The notes beneath the pieces are model-generated. The model was not told the DNA's origin and made no database searches. It was given only the letters and a program-made list of their open reading frames with translations. A stretch of 64,000 nucleotides of DNA from the NCBI RefSeq assembly GCF_049705945.1, contig NZ_JBNAMV010000004.1:1860001-1924000 (forward strand), given 5' to 3'. The stretch is from Salarchaeum japonicum_A. Lineage in GTDB: Archaea; Halobacteriota; Halobacteria; Halobacteriales; Halobacteriaceae. This document shows positions 25,015 to 33,600 of this stretch, one piece after another. The position numbers and the translations under genes were made by a program. The stretch's first letter is position 1. Every line of letters starts with the position of its first letter.

Positions 25015-25470
25015 ATGGCGAGCACCGAAGTCACCCGATTGCTGAAGCAGGCGTACCAGGACGAGATCGAGACCGTGATGAACTACATGTCGAACTCCAT
25101 CGTGCTGGACGGCGTGCGCGCCGAGGAAATCAAGGAGTCCCTCCAGACGGACATTCAGGAGGAGCTCGGGCACGCCGAACAGCTCGGCGAGCGCCTCAAA
25201 CAGCTCGACGAGTCACCGCCCGGCTCCGGCGAGTTCGAGGCGCACCAGCACAGCCTCCAGCCGCCCGCGGACACCACGGACGTGCTCTCCGTCATCGAGG
25301 GCGTCATCGAGGCCGAGGAGGACGCCATCTCCACCTACCGCGACCTCATCGACGCCGCGGAGGACGCGAACGACCCCGTGACGGAAGACCTCGCCGTGAC
25401 GTTGCTCGCGGACGAGGAAGCCCACCGCACGGAGTTCCGCGGCTACCGGAAGGAGTACAAGAACGACTAA
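25015..25470 (+). CDS. Ferritin-like four-helix protein
   Basis: 151 residues. Four predicted helices carry carboxylates in the ferritin-like pattern: E17/E19 region (YQDEIETVMNYM), EELGHAEQLGERL, IEAEEDAISTY and ADEEAHRTEFRGY. That is a di-iron ExxH pair repeated twice. It may store iron or detoxify peroxide, like bacterioferritin or Dps relatives, but it is not a standard Dps. The start at 25015 lies well after purD, with a T-rich tract before it. Membership in a bacterioferritin-type family is likely. Confidence 0.85.
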   Translation: MASTEVTRLLKQAYQDEIETVMNYMSNSIVLDGVRAEEIKESLQTDIQEELGHAEQLGERLKQLDESPPGSGEFEAHQHSLQPPADTTDVLSVIEGVIEAEEDAISTYRDLIDAAEDANDPVTEDLAVTLLADEEAHRTEFRGYRKEYKND

Positions 25471-25495
25471 CACGCAGAACGTCCCAGGTGGCGAT

Positions 25496-25690
25496 ATGAA
25501 CACCACCTACGTCGTCCTCGCGCTCCTCACGGGCGCGCTGACGGGCGCACTGTTCCGATTTCTCGACGTGCCGATTCCGGCGCCGCCGAGCCTCGCCGGC
25601 GTCGTCGGTATCGTCGGCATCTACCTTGGATACAAACTCGTGGAGTACGCGGGCGTAGAGTACGATATCGTGGAGGCGCTCGGTCTCTAG
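25496..25690 (+). CDS. XapX domain small membrane protein
   Basis: 64 residues with two membrane helices. The motif PIPAPPSLAGVVGIVGIYLGY is the hallmark of the XapX domain (DUF1427), a short protein named after a xanthosine operon but found widely; function unknown. It follows the ferritin-like gene by 25 bp and may share its transcript. It overlaps the convergent DUF63 gene by four bases. Confidence 0.88.
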   Translation: MNTTYVVLALLTGALTGALFRFLDVPIPAPPSLAGVVGIVGIYLGYKLVEYAGVEYDIVEALGL

Positions 25691-26808
25691 ATGCCGAAGG
25701 TCGCGCGGAGCATGTCGCGGGTCCCGGGGCCGAGCCCGACCGCGAGCACCGCGACGAGAAGGAGAACGGCGAACCGCGGGTTCTCCTCGTAGAGGTCGTC
25801 GTTGAACAGCCAGACCACGAGGGTCGCCGCGACCAGTTTCAGGAGGAGGAAGCCCCAGGCGTCGCCGATGACGGCGGTGATGCTCTGCGGAATGTACTGC
25901 TGGGTGAGGTCGACGACGGCGCTGTTCACGGGGTGTTTCGGGACGAGGTCGCCGTTCGGGTAGCCGAGTTCCGCGCCCCAGTCGAGGCCGAGGACGTTCG
26001 ACACGCCGTCGACGGCGTGCCCCCAGATGACGACGGCGCCCGCGAGTCCGGTGCCGCGGTTGATTTCGGGCATGTACCGGGTCGCACCCCAGTAGATGGC
26101 TGCCGCGAGCACGGTGGCGATGCCGATGGTGAGAACCGTGAACACGGGGAGGAAGTGGACGCGGTCCGTGGTGGCGGCGAGGTAGCAGAGGTAGGCGAGC
26201 GACGCCGCGAGGACGGCGGTTCCGATGCCGGCGAGCGGCCGATAGTAGTCGTCGGTGTAGTCCCGACGAGAGAGCCAGACGGCGAGGACGAGCGCGCCGA
26301 CCGCGAGGAAGAAGACGGTGAAGTAGATGAGCGGGCTGATGATGAACGAGTTCCAGGGGTAGGGGATGGCGCTGCCGCCGAGCGCGTCGTTCGCGTCCTC
26401 GACGACGCGGAGCGCGCCGCCGAAGAACACGAACGGCAACAGCGCGAACAGCAGGCGGCGGTCCTCGCCGACCTGCAGGCGGTCGAGGAGGAAGACGACG
26501 CCGGTGAGCATCACGATGAGCGTCACCATGTACCCGACCTCGCTCACGAGCGTGTACCCCGGATACGCCACGGGTTCCGCGGCCTGCGCGCACTGCACGG
26601 CGCTGTCGATGAGGACGGGACTACCGCCGTTCCACGCGGCGCACGCCGCGCCGTGGGCGTCGGCGTACACCGGCCCCCAGAAGTAGTGCCAGACGAACCC
26701 ACCGTACACCGTGTCGTAGAAGAGGACGGACCCACCGAGGAGCGCGAGCAGGGCGGCGCCGACGCCCGCCGTCCACGCTCGCTCGCGGTCGGTCTCCGGG
26801 AAAGTCAT
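25687..26808 (-). CDS. DUF63 polytopic membrane protein
   Basis: 373 residues with about nine membrane helices. The pattern FGGALRVVEDAND and YPWNSFIISPLIYF, and the late GHAVDGVSNVLG, match the archaeal DUF63 family. Conserved charged residues inside membrane segments (R, E, D) suggest a transport or enzymatic role, but none is established. It overlaps the XapX gene by four bases, tail to tail. Confidence 0.88.
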   Translation of the reverse strand: MTFPETDRERAWTAGVGAALLALLGGSVLFYDTVYGGFVWHYFWGPVYADAHGAACAAWNGGSPVLIDSAVQCAQAAEPVAYPGYTLVSEVGYMVTLIVMLTGVVFLLDRLQVGEDRRLLFALLPFVFFGGALRVVEDANDALGGSAIPYPWNSFIISPLIYFTVFFLAVGALVLAVWLSRRDYTDDYYRPLAGIGTAVLAASLAYLCYLAATTDRVHFLPVFTVLTIGIATVLAAAIYWGATRYMPEINRGTGLAGAVVIWGHAVDGVSNVLGLDWGAELGYPNGDLVPKHPVNSAVVDLTQQYIPQSITAVIGDAWGFLLLKLVAATLVVWLFNDDLYEENPRFAVLLLVAVLAVGLGPGTRDMLRATFGI

Positions 26809-26849
26809 GTGCGAGAAATCGTCTCAGGGGCCGCTTTACGCTTCCGGTC

Positions 26850-27299
26850 TCAGACCGGGAGTTCGTGCGTCTGGTACTCGGTGTCGAGCACGACCATCGT
26901 CTGGGAGCGCGCGAACCCCTCTACTTGCGCGATGCGGTCGAACATGAGTTCGCGGAGTTTCGCCGTATCGGGCGCGTACACTCGCATCACGATGTCCCAC
27001 TCGCCCGTCGTGAGCGTGATCTCCTGCACGCCGTCGATGCCCTTGAGGAGGTCGAGGGTCGCGTCCTCCCGGCCCTGTTCCACGCGGAGGCCGACGATGG
27101 CCGAGATGCCGTATCCGAGGGCTTCCGGGTCCACGTCCGCGTGATAGCCGCGGATGACACCCTCCTCCTCCATGCGTTTCACGCGGTCGTGAACGGTCGC
27201 GCTCGACATGTCGATGCGCCTCGCTATCTCGCTGAACGGCATGCGCGCGTCCTCCTGGAGCGCCCTGAGGATGGCGCGGTCCGTGTCGTCGAGGTCCAT
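26850..27299 (-). CDS. Lrp/AsnC family transcriptional regulator
   Basis: 149 residues from the ATG at 27299. The N-terminal 60 residues are a winged helix-turn-helix (DRAILRALQEDARMPFSEIA, MSSATVHDRVKRMEEEGVI) and the rest is the RAM ligand-binding domain, with GEWDIVMRVYA. Such proteins form octamers and sense amino acids. The effector is not readable. The next gene on the same strand, an inositol-phosphatase-like enzyme, ends 34 bp away. Confidence 0.94.
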   Translation of the reverse strand: MDLDDTDRAILRALQEDARMPFSEIARRIDMSSATVHDRVKRMEEEGVIRGYHADVDPEALGYGISAIVGLRVEQGREDATLDLLKGIDGVQEITLTTGEWDIVMRVYAPDTAKLRELMFDRIAQVEGFARSQTMVVLDTEYQTHELPV

Positions 27300-27333
27300 A
27301 GTGCCCGTGGGTCTTGGGAGCCCAATACGTTTG

Positions 27334-28125
27334 CTACTCGATTGCACGCCGCGCGGCGGCGAGCACGTCCTCGTGTCGCGTGTCGTTCGACGCCACCAAT
27401 CCCGTGCTCTCCGGCGTCCACGGCTCGCCCTCAATGTCGGTCACGCGCCCGCCGGCCTGCCGAACCATGTGCACGCCAGCGACCGTGTCCCATGGGTTGG
27501 TTTCGACGTTCGTCACTGTCGCCTCCAACTGGCCCGCGGCGACCATCGACAGCGTCGCCTGCGCGCTCCCGAACCGCCGCAGGTCCCCGAAGCGCTCCAC
27601 CAGCCCCTCACAGATGCCCGCGTACTCGTCGCGGTCCGCGAACGACCACCAAACAGTGGGAGACACCGTGAACCCCTCCGGGTCGTCCTCGTCGCTCACT
27701 GATATCGGCTCGTCGTTCAGCCAGACGCCGTCCTCGTTCGAGACGTACACGTCGCCGAGCGCGGGCAGCACGTTCGCCGCCGCCACCGCCGCGCCGTCCT
27801 CGACCGCCGCGACGCTCGTCGCCCACACCGGGATGTCCCGCACGTAGTTGTTCGTCCCGTCGATCGGGTCGATGACCCACACCGGCCCCCGGTCGGGAAC
27901 CGCCTTCAGTTCGTCCTCCTCCTCGCCCACGATGGCGTCCTCCGGGAACGACTCCCGGACGACCTCGATGACCTCGCGCTGAGCGTCCCGGTCCGCGTGC
28001 GTCACCACGTCCGTCTTCCCGTTCTTCGTCTCCACCTCGATGTCCGTCCGGAAGAACTCGTCCGCCACGCGCGCACCGGCACGCGCCGCCGACTCCACCA
28101 CCGCCGCCCGCTCGCGTTCGCTCAT
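27334..28125 (-). CDS. Inositol monophosphatase/archaeal fructose-1,6-bisphosphatase family
   Basis: 263 residues from the ATG at 28125. Metal sites are visible: GEEEDE (motif with the first Glu), WVIDPIDGTNNY (the DPIDGT signature), and the late ETNPWDTVAGV (WD-aG motif). Family members hydrolyse inositol phosphate, fructose bisphosphate, NADP or PAP; substrates cannot be resolved here. It lies just upstream of the Lrp regulator gene on the same strand, with a gap of 34 bp. Confidence 0.92.
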   Translation of the reverse strand: MSERERAAVVESAARAGARVADEFFRTDIEVETKNGKTDVVTHADRDAQREVIEVVRESFPEDAIVGEEEDELKAVPDRGPVWVIDPIDGTNNYVRDIPVWATSVAAVEDGAAVAAANVLPALGDVYVSNEDGVWLNDEPISVSDEDDPEGFTVSPTVWWSFADRDEYAGICEGLVERFGDLRRFGSAQATLSMVAAGQLEATVTNVETNPWDTVAGVHMVRQAGGRVTDIEGEPWTPESTGLVASNDTRHEDVLAAARRAIE

Positions 28126-28249
28126 ACTCGATGGAGCGACGGGACCGGCAAGAAAACGTCGATGAAGCAACCGCTCCCGAGTAACTGAGTTTGCGGGGGA
28201 AGTCCGCCTCGCGGACTCCCTCGTGCATGTTCGCGCTCTCGCGCACACA

Positions 28250-28334
28250 TGCGGGGGAAGGGATTCGAACCCTTGAACTCCTACGAGAGCGGGGCTTGAA
28301 CCCGCCGCCGTTGACCAGGCTTGGCGACCCCCGC
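28250..28334 (-). tRNA. tRNA-Leu (anticodon CAA)
   Basis: A class II tRNA of 85 bases. Acceptor GCGGGGG pairs with CCCCCGC, discriminator A. The anticodon stem GCGGG/CCCGC carries loop TTCAAGC, giving anticodon CAA. The variable arm is long, and the T arm is AAGGG-TTCGAAT-CCCTT. No intron and no encoded CCA. Its 3' end reappears as an 11-base repeat at 28192-28202. Confidence 0.95.
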
Positions 28335-28492
28335 ACGCGTCCCTGAATCCGTGTGTCGCGCGCTTAAGGACTGCGGATTACGCTACTCGGCCCGCTCGCG
28401 GACAGACCGAGCGGTCACACGATTCCGCGGACGCTGCAGGGCGTGTGGGGGAGCGCAACGCACTTCCCGAGCGCGCCCCTCCTAGCGAGTGA

Positions 28493-29326
28493 ATGCGCGT
28501 CGAACAGTTGGGCGACGGCGACCCGGAGTTGGCCGTCGTCGGCGGAGTGCACGGCGACGAACCCTGTGGGGTTCGCGCGGTCGAACGCCTCCTCGACGAC
28601 GACCCCGACGTCGAACGCCCCGTGAAGTGCATCGTCGTCAACGAGAAAGCCCTCGAACGCGGCGTCCGGTACGTGGACGCCGACCTGAACCGGTCGTTCA
28701 CGCCGGACACGCCCGCGGACGCCCACGAGCGACGGCTCGCGCAGAAGCTCGCGGCCGAACTCCAGGGAATGACCGTGTTCTCCATCCACTCGACGCAGTC
28801 GCACGCGGACCCGTTCGCAGTGAGTGACGGTCGCGCCGAGCACGTCCAGCGGATCGTCCCCCGGCTCTCGGTCGTCGCGCTGGTGGACACCCAGGACTTC
28901 GGCGAGGGCCGCATCTTCGCCACGGACGCCGACATCGTGGAGGTCGAAGCCGGCCTCCAGGGCTCGGAGACCGCGGCGGAGAACGCCTACACGCTCGCCC
29001 GCGAGTTCCTCACTGCGGAGGGCGCGCTCCCCGGAGACACCGTCGAGCGCGAACTCCCCGTGTTCACGATGGGCGACCCGATTCCCAAGCCCGCGGCGGA
29101 GGAGTACGAGGTGTTCGCGGAGAACTTCGAGTTCGTCGAGTCCGGCGACCCCATCGCCGCGGCGGACGGCGAGGTCATCCGCGCCGACCGCGACTTCTAT
29201 CCCGTCCTCTTGTCGCCGTACGGGTACGCGAACCAGTTCGGCTACCACGGCCAGAAACAGCGGTCGCTCGGTCAGTCCTCGGGCGCGAACTCCACCAGCG
29301 TCAACTCCCGGCCGAGCGCGCAGTAG
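28493..29326 (+). CDS. Succinylglutamate desuccinylase/aspartoacylase-type metallopeptidase
   Basis: 277 residues. The zinc motif GGVHGDE has H20 and E23, and the third ligand fits H98 in FSIHSTQSH; DADLNRSF is the family signature. This is the M14-like AstE/AspA fold that removes acyl or amino-acid groups. The last 17 or so residues are Ser/Asn-rich, look unlike the family and lie antisense to the next gene, overlapping it by 55 bases. A second, divergent member is at 35.6 kb. Confidence 0.87.
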   Translation: MRVEQLGDGDPELAVVGGVHGDEPCGVRAVERLLDDDPDVERPVKCIVVNEKALERGVRYVDADLNRSFTPDTPADAHERRLAQKLAAELQGMTVFSIHSTQSHADPFAVSDGRAEHVQRIVPRLSVVALVDTQDFGEGRIFATDADIVEVEAGLQGSETAAENAYTLAREFLTAEGALPGDTVERELPVFTMGDPIPKPAAEEYEVFAENFEFVESGDPIAAADGEVIRADRDFYPVLLSPYGYANQFGYHGQKQRSLGQSSGANSTSVNSRPSAQ

Positions 29327-29712
29327 TCGTGCGGCGGGTCGCCGACGATTTCGTCTATCTTCCGGTTCTCGTCGAAGTCCACGCCCATCGGCTCGCAGTA
29401 CTCGTGGCTCGGGCACTCGGTGTGCGGACACGGCCCCAGCAACCGGCCCTTACTCCCGGCGTACGCGCCCTTAGACGGGACGTTCGCACGGACGTTCGCC
29501 GGTTCGACGTCCACGGCGACCACGCCGCCGTCGTGCACGCCGCAGTCGAGTTCCTGGCCGTTCTCCCGAACCGACGTGACTTCGTACCGGACGCCCTCGG
29601 TGAGGTTCAGGCACTGCTTGCGGTACGGACAGCCCTCGCAAGCGCTCGCTTCGCCCCGGTAGACGAACTCCGTCCCCGGGTCGGCGAGCCGCGTCCCGAC
29701 GAGCGTCAACAT
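29272..29712 (-). CDS. UPF0179 family cysteine-rich protein
   Basis: 146 residues from the ATG at 29712. Two cysteine clusters stand out: CEGCPYRKQC near residue 26-35 and CPHTECPSHEYC near 95-106, spaced to bind zinc or an iron-sulfur cluster. This is the archaeal UPF0179 pattern. The function is unknown. It overlaps the 3' end of the convergent desuccinylase-like gene by 55 bases. Confidence 0.9.
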   Translation of the reverse strand: MLTLVGTRLADPGTEFVYRGEASACEGCPYRKQCLNLTEGVRYEVTSVRENGQELDCGVHDGGVVAVDVEPANVRANVPSKGAYAGSKGRLLGPCPHTECPSHEYCEPMGVDFDENRKIDEIVGDPPHDYCALGRELTLVEFAPED

Positions 29713-29756
29713 GCTCCGGGATTGCCGGCGAACACGCATAAGCCTCCCGTCACCGC

Positions 29757-30209
29757 ATGAGCGTGCTCGTCGTCTTCGGTCCGCCGGCCGCCGGGAAGAC
29801 CACGCTCGCCACCCGTCTCGCCGACCGCTTCGACGCGCCCGTCGTTCACTCCGACGACTACAACACCCGAACCTACGAGCGCCTGCTCGACGACGCCCGT
29901 ATCCGACTTCGCTCGCACGACCTCGTCGTCCTCGACGGGACGTTCCACGACCCAGAATGGCGATCGTGGGCGCGCGCCTTCGACGACACCTACTTCCTGT
30001 ACGCGACCGCGGACCTCGACACCTGCCTCCGCCGCGACTGGGAGCGCGAGCACTCCATTGGCGAATCCGGCGTCAGAACCATCCACCGCGCGTTCCGCGA
30101 GCAGGACGCGACCGCGGACGCCGATTTCACCGTGGATACGAGACTCCTGCGCGAAGGAACGGCGTTCGAGCTCGCAGCCGAGCGCGTCGCGGACTGGCTC
30201 AGTTCGTGA
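29757..30209 (+). CDS. P-loop kinase (adenylylsulfate kinase/PSTK-like fold)
   Basis: 150 residues. Walker A GPPAAGKTT at the start, then VHSDDYNTRTYERLL and VVLDGTFHDPEWR, the layout of small kinases related to APS kinase, PSTK (tRNA-Sec kinase) and chloramphenicol phosphotransferase. A lid with DTCLRRDWERE follows. Substrate unknown. Overlaps the convergent gene by 11 bases. Confidence 0.85.
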   Translation: MSVLVVFGPPAAGKTTLATRLADRFDAPVVHSDDYNTRTYERLLDDARIRLRSHDLVVLDGTFHDPEWRSWARAFDDTYFLYATADLDTCLRRDWEREHSIGESGVRTIHRAFREQDATADADFTVDTRLLREGTAFELAAERVADWLSS

Positions 30210-30582
30210 GCCGGTCGAGTTCGTCCAGATACTCCTCCCGAGGAACCTGGTAGGCGTCCCGGTACGCCACGTCTCCGTCCGCGAACCGCTCCGCGAGCCG
30301 CGTCGCGGCCGCGACGGCCTCCGCGCGCGTGTCCACCGTCTCGTCCGCCTCCTCCACCCGCACTTCGGGTTCGAGAGTGAGCGAGACGTGCCACGGCCCC
30401 GTCGTCCGGTCGCGCTGCCGAAGCCGCGTGTCCGGACTGCGACGACTCACGTAGATGGTCGGCATGCAGGGCGCGGGGAAGTCCGCGCCGTCGAACACGT
30501 CCGGCCGGAACACGAGAACCGCGCGCCCGCCGTCCTCGTCGCTCCACACCGTCCAGCCCTCGGGCAGCGCCCACTCCGTCAT
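30199..30582 (-). CDS. Haloarchaeal protein (DUF5820 type)
   Basis: 127 residues from the ATG at 30582 (a GTG at 30597 would add five). It opens MTEWALPEGWTVWSDEDGG and contains VSRRSPDTRLRQ and a C-terminal helix. I recall DUF5820 for this pattern; function unknown. No cysteines except one in APCMP. Convergent with the kinase gene. Confidence 0.7.
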   Translation of the reverse strand: MTEWALPEGWTVWSDEDGGRAVLVFRPDVFDGADFPAPCMPTIYVSRRSPDTRLRQRDRTTGPWHVSLTLEPEVRVEEADETVDTRAEAVAAATRLAERFADGDVAYRDAYQVPREEYLDELDRLTN

Positions 30583-30629
30583 CACCCCTCGCTTCACGCG
30601 GACTCCCGATAAGCCGTTCGGGAAGTACG

Positions 30630-30811
30630 GAGAGAGGTCACTGCACGAAATTGTTTCCTGAGAATGCTCGATAGGGGATTCTGAACCTCGGTCACTCCGC
30701 TTCGCTCCGTTCCCTGGTTCAAATCTCCGCAGACTCGCTCGGTGGTCAGAACGTCCGAACGAGAGAGGTCACTACACGAAATTGTTTCCTGAGAATGCTC
30801 GATAGGGGATT
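30630..30811. repeat. Direct repeat containing the 3' end of tRNA-Glu
   Basis: A 51-bp repeat, 30630-30680 and 30761-30811, identical except for one base, with a 131-bp period. The last 16 bases of each copy (TGCTCGATAGGGGATT) are the inverted 3' end of tRNA-Glu. The left copy continues with a decayed T-arm-like stretch (CTGAACC, later GGTTCAAATC). This resembles the two attachment sites left by an integrase that targets a tRNA 3' end, or a local tandem duplication. Confidence 0.75.
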
Positions 30812-30870
30812 TGAACCCCTGTCGGGGGCTCGAAAGGCCCTCATGATTGGCCGGACTACACCAATCGAGC
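30796..30870 (-). tRNA. tRNA-Glu (anticodon UUC)
   Basis: 75 bases, class I. Acceptor GCTCGAT pairs with ATCGAGC, discriminator A. The anticodon loop is CTTTCGA (anticodon TTC), with an A-C mismatch at the top of its stem (27-43) but four good pairs beneath. The T arm is AGGGG-TTCAAAT-CCCCT. No intron. A duplicated 3' segment lies 131 bp away. Confidence 0.93.
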
Positions 30871-30982
30871 GTTCGCATTCCGAGTGAGTGCACCCGCACT
30901 CTTAAATCTCTCTAATCGCGTCGAGTATGGAAGACGGCACCACGCTCCGCCCCCAGCATCCGTGGAGTATCCCGAGGTCGGC

Positions 30983-31444
30983 TTAGTCGGTGGAGTCCCG
31001 TCCGGTGTACCAGGCGAGTCCGGCGGCCGCGAGAAAGACGGTTGCCAGCAGGAACCCACCGCCCGCTGTCGACTGTCCCTCGAATTGCCGGAATATCTGG
31101 TACGTAGCGCCGCTCTCGGTGCGAACGAACATCGTCTCCCCGAGGTGGGTGTCGAGGGAGCCGCGGCGGTAGTCGCCGTCGATTCGGACGACCGAGATGC
31201 GCTCGACCCCTGCGACGGAAACCGTCCATCCCTGCACATCGACGGGACCGCGGTCGATGACGGTGTGGACGCTGGTGCGGGCGTCCGGCGCGAGCGTGGA
31301 AACGTTCGTGGTGCGGTTCGCGGGCGGGTCGTCCGCCTGCCGAGCGAACGCGACGCCGCCGTTGCCCGTCGTGGAGACGGCGACGAGGCTGACGGCGGCG
31401 AGCGCCACGAGAACGACGATGACCGCCCGGCGACTGTCTACCAT
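30983..31444 (-). CDS. Exported single-domain protein with C-terminal membrane anchor
   Basis: 153 residues. An N-terminal hydrophobic segment (about residues 5-25) ending in a probable signal-peptidase region, a central polar beta-rich part of about 90 residues, and a C-terminal membrane helix before WYTGRDSTD. The layout fits an exported, membrane-tethered domain. I recognise no family. It lies between tRNA-Glu and the beta-oxidation gene on the same strand as both. Confidence 0.65.
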   Translation of the reverse strand: MVDSRRAVIVVLVALAAVSLVAVSTTGNGGVAFARQADDPPANRTTNVSTLAPDARTSVHTVIDRGPVDVQGWTVSVAGVERISVVRIDGDYRRGSLDTHLGETMFVRTESGATYQIFRQFEGQSTAGGGFLLATVFLAAAGLAWYTGRDSTD

Positions 31445-31505
31445 TGAACAAAAGCCCGCGAACGGGCGGTAAGTGTCTTCTGTCGGCCGAACCGTTCGGG
31501 AGAAG

Positions 31506-33476
31506 TTACTTGCCCTGGAAGTCGGGGTCGCGGTCGCCCATGAACGCGGTGACGCCCTCCATGAGGTCGTCGGTGTTCATGAGTTGGCCGAACGCCTGCG
31601 CTTCGGCTTCGAGGCCGGCTTCCGTGCTGTCGCGGCCGGCGCGCATCGCGCGCTTCGTGTACTTCTGGGCGAGCGGCGGGCCCTGCGCGAGGTCGCGCGC
31701 GAGGTCGAACGCCTCGTCTTCGAGGCTGTCGTTCTGCGTGACCTCGTTCACGAAGCCGTAGGACTCCATCTCGTCGGCTTCGTAGCGGTCGGCGGTGAAG
31801 ATGATCTCCTTCGCGCGGCCCTCGCCGACGATGTTCTTCAGGCGCTGGGTGCCGCCCCAGCCGGGGAGCAATCCGAGGTTGTGTTCGGGCTGGCCGAACT
31901 CGCTGCGCTGGCTGGCGACGCGGAGGTCGGCGCAGGTCGCCATCTCCATGCCGCCGCCGAGGCAGTAGCCGTCGATGCCGGCGACGACCGGGAGGTCGGC
32001 TTCTTCGAGTTTGCCGAACGTGGACTGGCCGAGGCGGGAGAGTTCGACGGCGTCGAGCGGGTCCGCGCTGCCGGCCATGGACTGGACGTCCGCGCCGGCG
32101 CTGAACGCCTGGTCGCCCGCGCCCGTGATGAGGATGGCGCGCGCGTCCTTGTCGTCCTCGAGCACGTCGACCGCGGTGCCGAGTTCGTCCAGCAGCGTCT
32201 CGTTCACCGTGTTCATGCGGTGCGGGCGGTCGAGCGTGATGTGCCCGACGTTCTCCGTCACCTCGATGCTGATGGTGTCGAAGTCCTGCTCGGTCTCATC
32301 GCCGCCGTGTTCGGGGTGGAAGCTCTCCTCGCCGTCGGCGAGTTCGACGAGGTAGTCGGCGGGCGCGTAGCGCTCCGCGCCGGTCTCCTCGTGGAGGTCG
32401 TCGAGCGTGTCGCGGAGCGTCGCGAGCCCGGTTTCGTCGGCGAGGCGGGCGGGGCCGTCCGGGAAGCCAGCGCCGAGCATCACGGCCTCGTCGATTTCGC
32501 CGGGGTCGGCCACGTCGTTCCCGACGAGCTTCGCGACCTCGTTCGCCATCACGGCGGTGAGGCGGAGGCGAACGTCCTCCGAGGACTCGTCGGTCGGGAT
32601 GTCGGGACCGCCGTCCTCGTAGTCGTAGAATCCCTCTCCGGACTTCTTTCCGAGCGCGTCCGCCTCGACCTTCTCCACGAGGAGCGGACACGGTTCGTAC
32701 GCCGCCCCGAGCACGTCGTTCATGTACTCGAGCACGTCGAGCGCCACGTCGATGCCGACCTGGTCCGCGAGTTCGAACGACCCCATCGGAAGCCCCATCT
32801 CGTACTTCGTCGTGGAGTCGACCTCGGCGATGGTCGCGTCCTCCTCGTGGACTGTCCACGCGGCCTCGTTGAGGAGCGGGACGAGCACGCGGTTCACGAT
32901 GAACCCGGGGCTGTCCTTCCGGACGCGCACCGGCGTCTTCCCGAACTGGCGCGCGAGGTCCTCGGTCACGTCGAGCACTTCGTCGTCGGTGTGCGCGCCC
33001 GAGATGACTTCCACCAACTGCATCCGAATTGGGGGGTTGAAGAAGTGCATCCCGCAGAAGCGCTCGGGGCGCTCCGTCACCTCGGAGAGCTCCGTGATGG
33101 AGAGACTGGACGTGTTCGTCGCGAACACCGCGTCCTCCGCGGCGTGGTCCTCCAGCTCCCGGTAGACGTTCTTCTTGATGTCCATTTTCTCCGGGACGGC
33201 CTCCACGACGAAGTCAGCCTCGCCGGTCGCGTCCGCCATGTCCACGACGGCGTCCACGCGGTCGAGCGCGCTGTCGGCCTCGTCCTGCGTAATCTGGCCG
33301 TTCTCCGCGAGCTTGTCGAGACTCCACTCGATCTGCTCGTAGCCGTTCTGCACGAACTCCTCCTTGATGTCCCGCAGGTTCACGTCGTACCCCGCGAGCG
33401 CGGCGACCTCCGCGATGCCGTGGCCCATGCTTCCAGCGCCGAGCACCGCGATGGTGTCGATGTCTTCGATGTCCAT
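31506..33476 (-). CDS. 3-hydroxyacyl-CoA dehydrogenase/enoyl-CoA hydratase fusion
   Basis: 656 residues. The N-terminal half is a 3-hydroxyacyl-CoA dehydrogenase: Rossmann motif VLGAGSMGHGIAEVAALAG, EAVPE, and NTSSLSITELS. The C-terminal half (from about 400) is a crotonase: TLDRPHRMN, GAGDQAFSAGADVQSM and GYCLGGGMEMATCADLR. This order, dehydrogenase first, is the reverse of bacterial FadB and is common in archaea. It catalyses hydration and oxidation in fatty acid or branched-chain degradation or a related acetyl-CoA pathway. Confidence 0.95.
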   Translation of the reverse strand: MDIEDIDTIAVLGAGSMGHGIAEVAALAGYDVNLRDIKEEFVQNGYEQIEWSLDKLAENGQITQDEADSALDRVDAVVDMADATGEADFVVEAVPEKMDIKKNVYRELEDHAAEDAVFATNTSSLSITELSEVTERPERFCGMHFFNPPIRMQLVEVISGAHTDDEVLDVTEDLARQFGKTPVRVRKDSPGFIVNRVLVPLLNEAAWTVHEEDATIAEVDSTTKYEMGLPMGSFELADQVGIDVALDVLEYMNDVLGAAYEPCPLLVEKVEADALGKKSGEGFYDYEDGGPDIPTDESSEDVRLRLTAVMANEVAKLVGNDVADPGEIDEAVMLGAGFPDGPARLADETGLATLRDTLDDLHEETGAERYAPADYLVELADGEESFHPEHGGDETEQDFDTISIEVTENVGHITLDRPHRMNTVNETLLDELGTAVDVLEDDKDARAILITGAGDQAFSAGADVQSMAGSADPLDAVELSRLGQSTFGKLEEADLPVVAGIDGYCLGGGMEMATCADLRVASQRSEFGQPEHNLGLLPGWGGTQRLKNIVGEGRAKEIIFTADRYEADEMESYGFVNEVTQNDSLEDEAFDLARDLAQGPPLAQKYTKRAMRAGRDSTEAGLEAEAQAFGQLMNTDDLMEGVTAFMGDRDPDFQGK

Positions 33477-33600
33477 ATGCGACGACTCACACGGACGCCG
33501 ATTGAAGGTTTCCCTCCCGCCCGACGTGAACGCAAGACCCGTTTACACGGGTTTTCACGGGGGACGTAACGCCTATTCTCGTCGCCGTCCTTCCACGGGT

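Noticed and set aside
30666..30720. Second tRNA-Glu gene
   Set aside because: Only the 3' 16 bases match; no acceptor partner, D arm or anticodon arm follows.
31473..33569. 698-residue open frame opposite the beta-oxidation gene
   Set aside because: It is a G+C-driven antisense shadow with no family motif, while the opposite strand encodes a complete two-domain enzyme.
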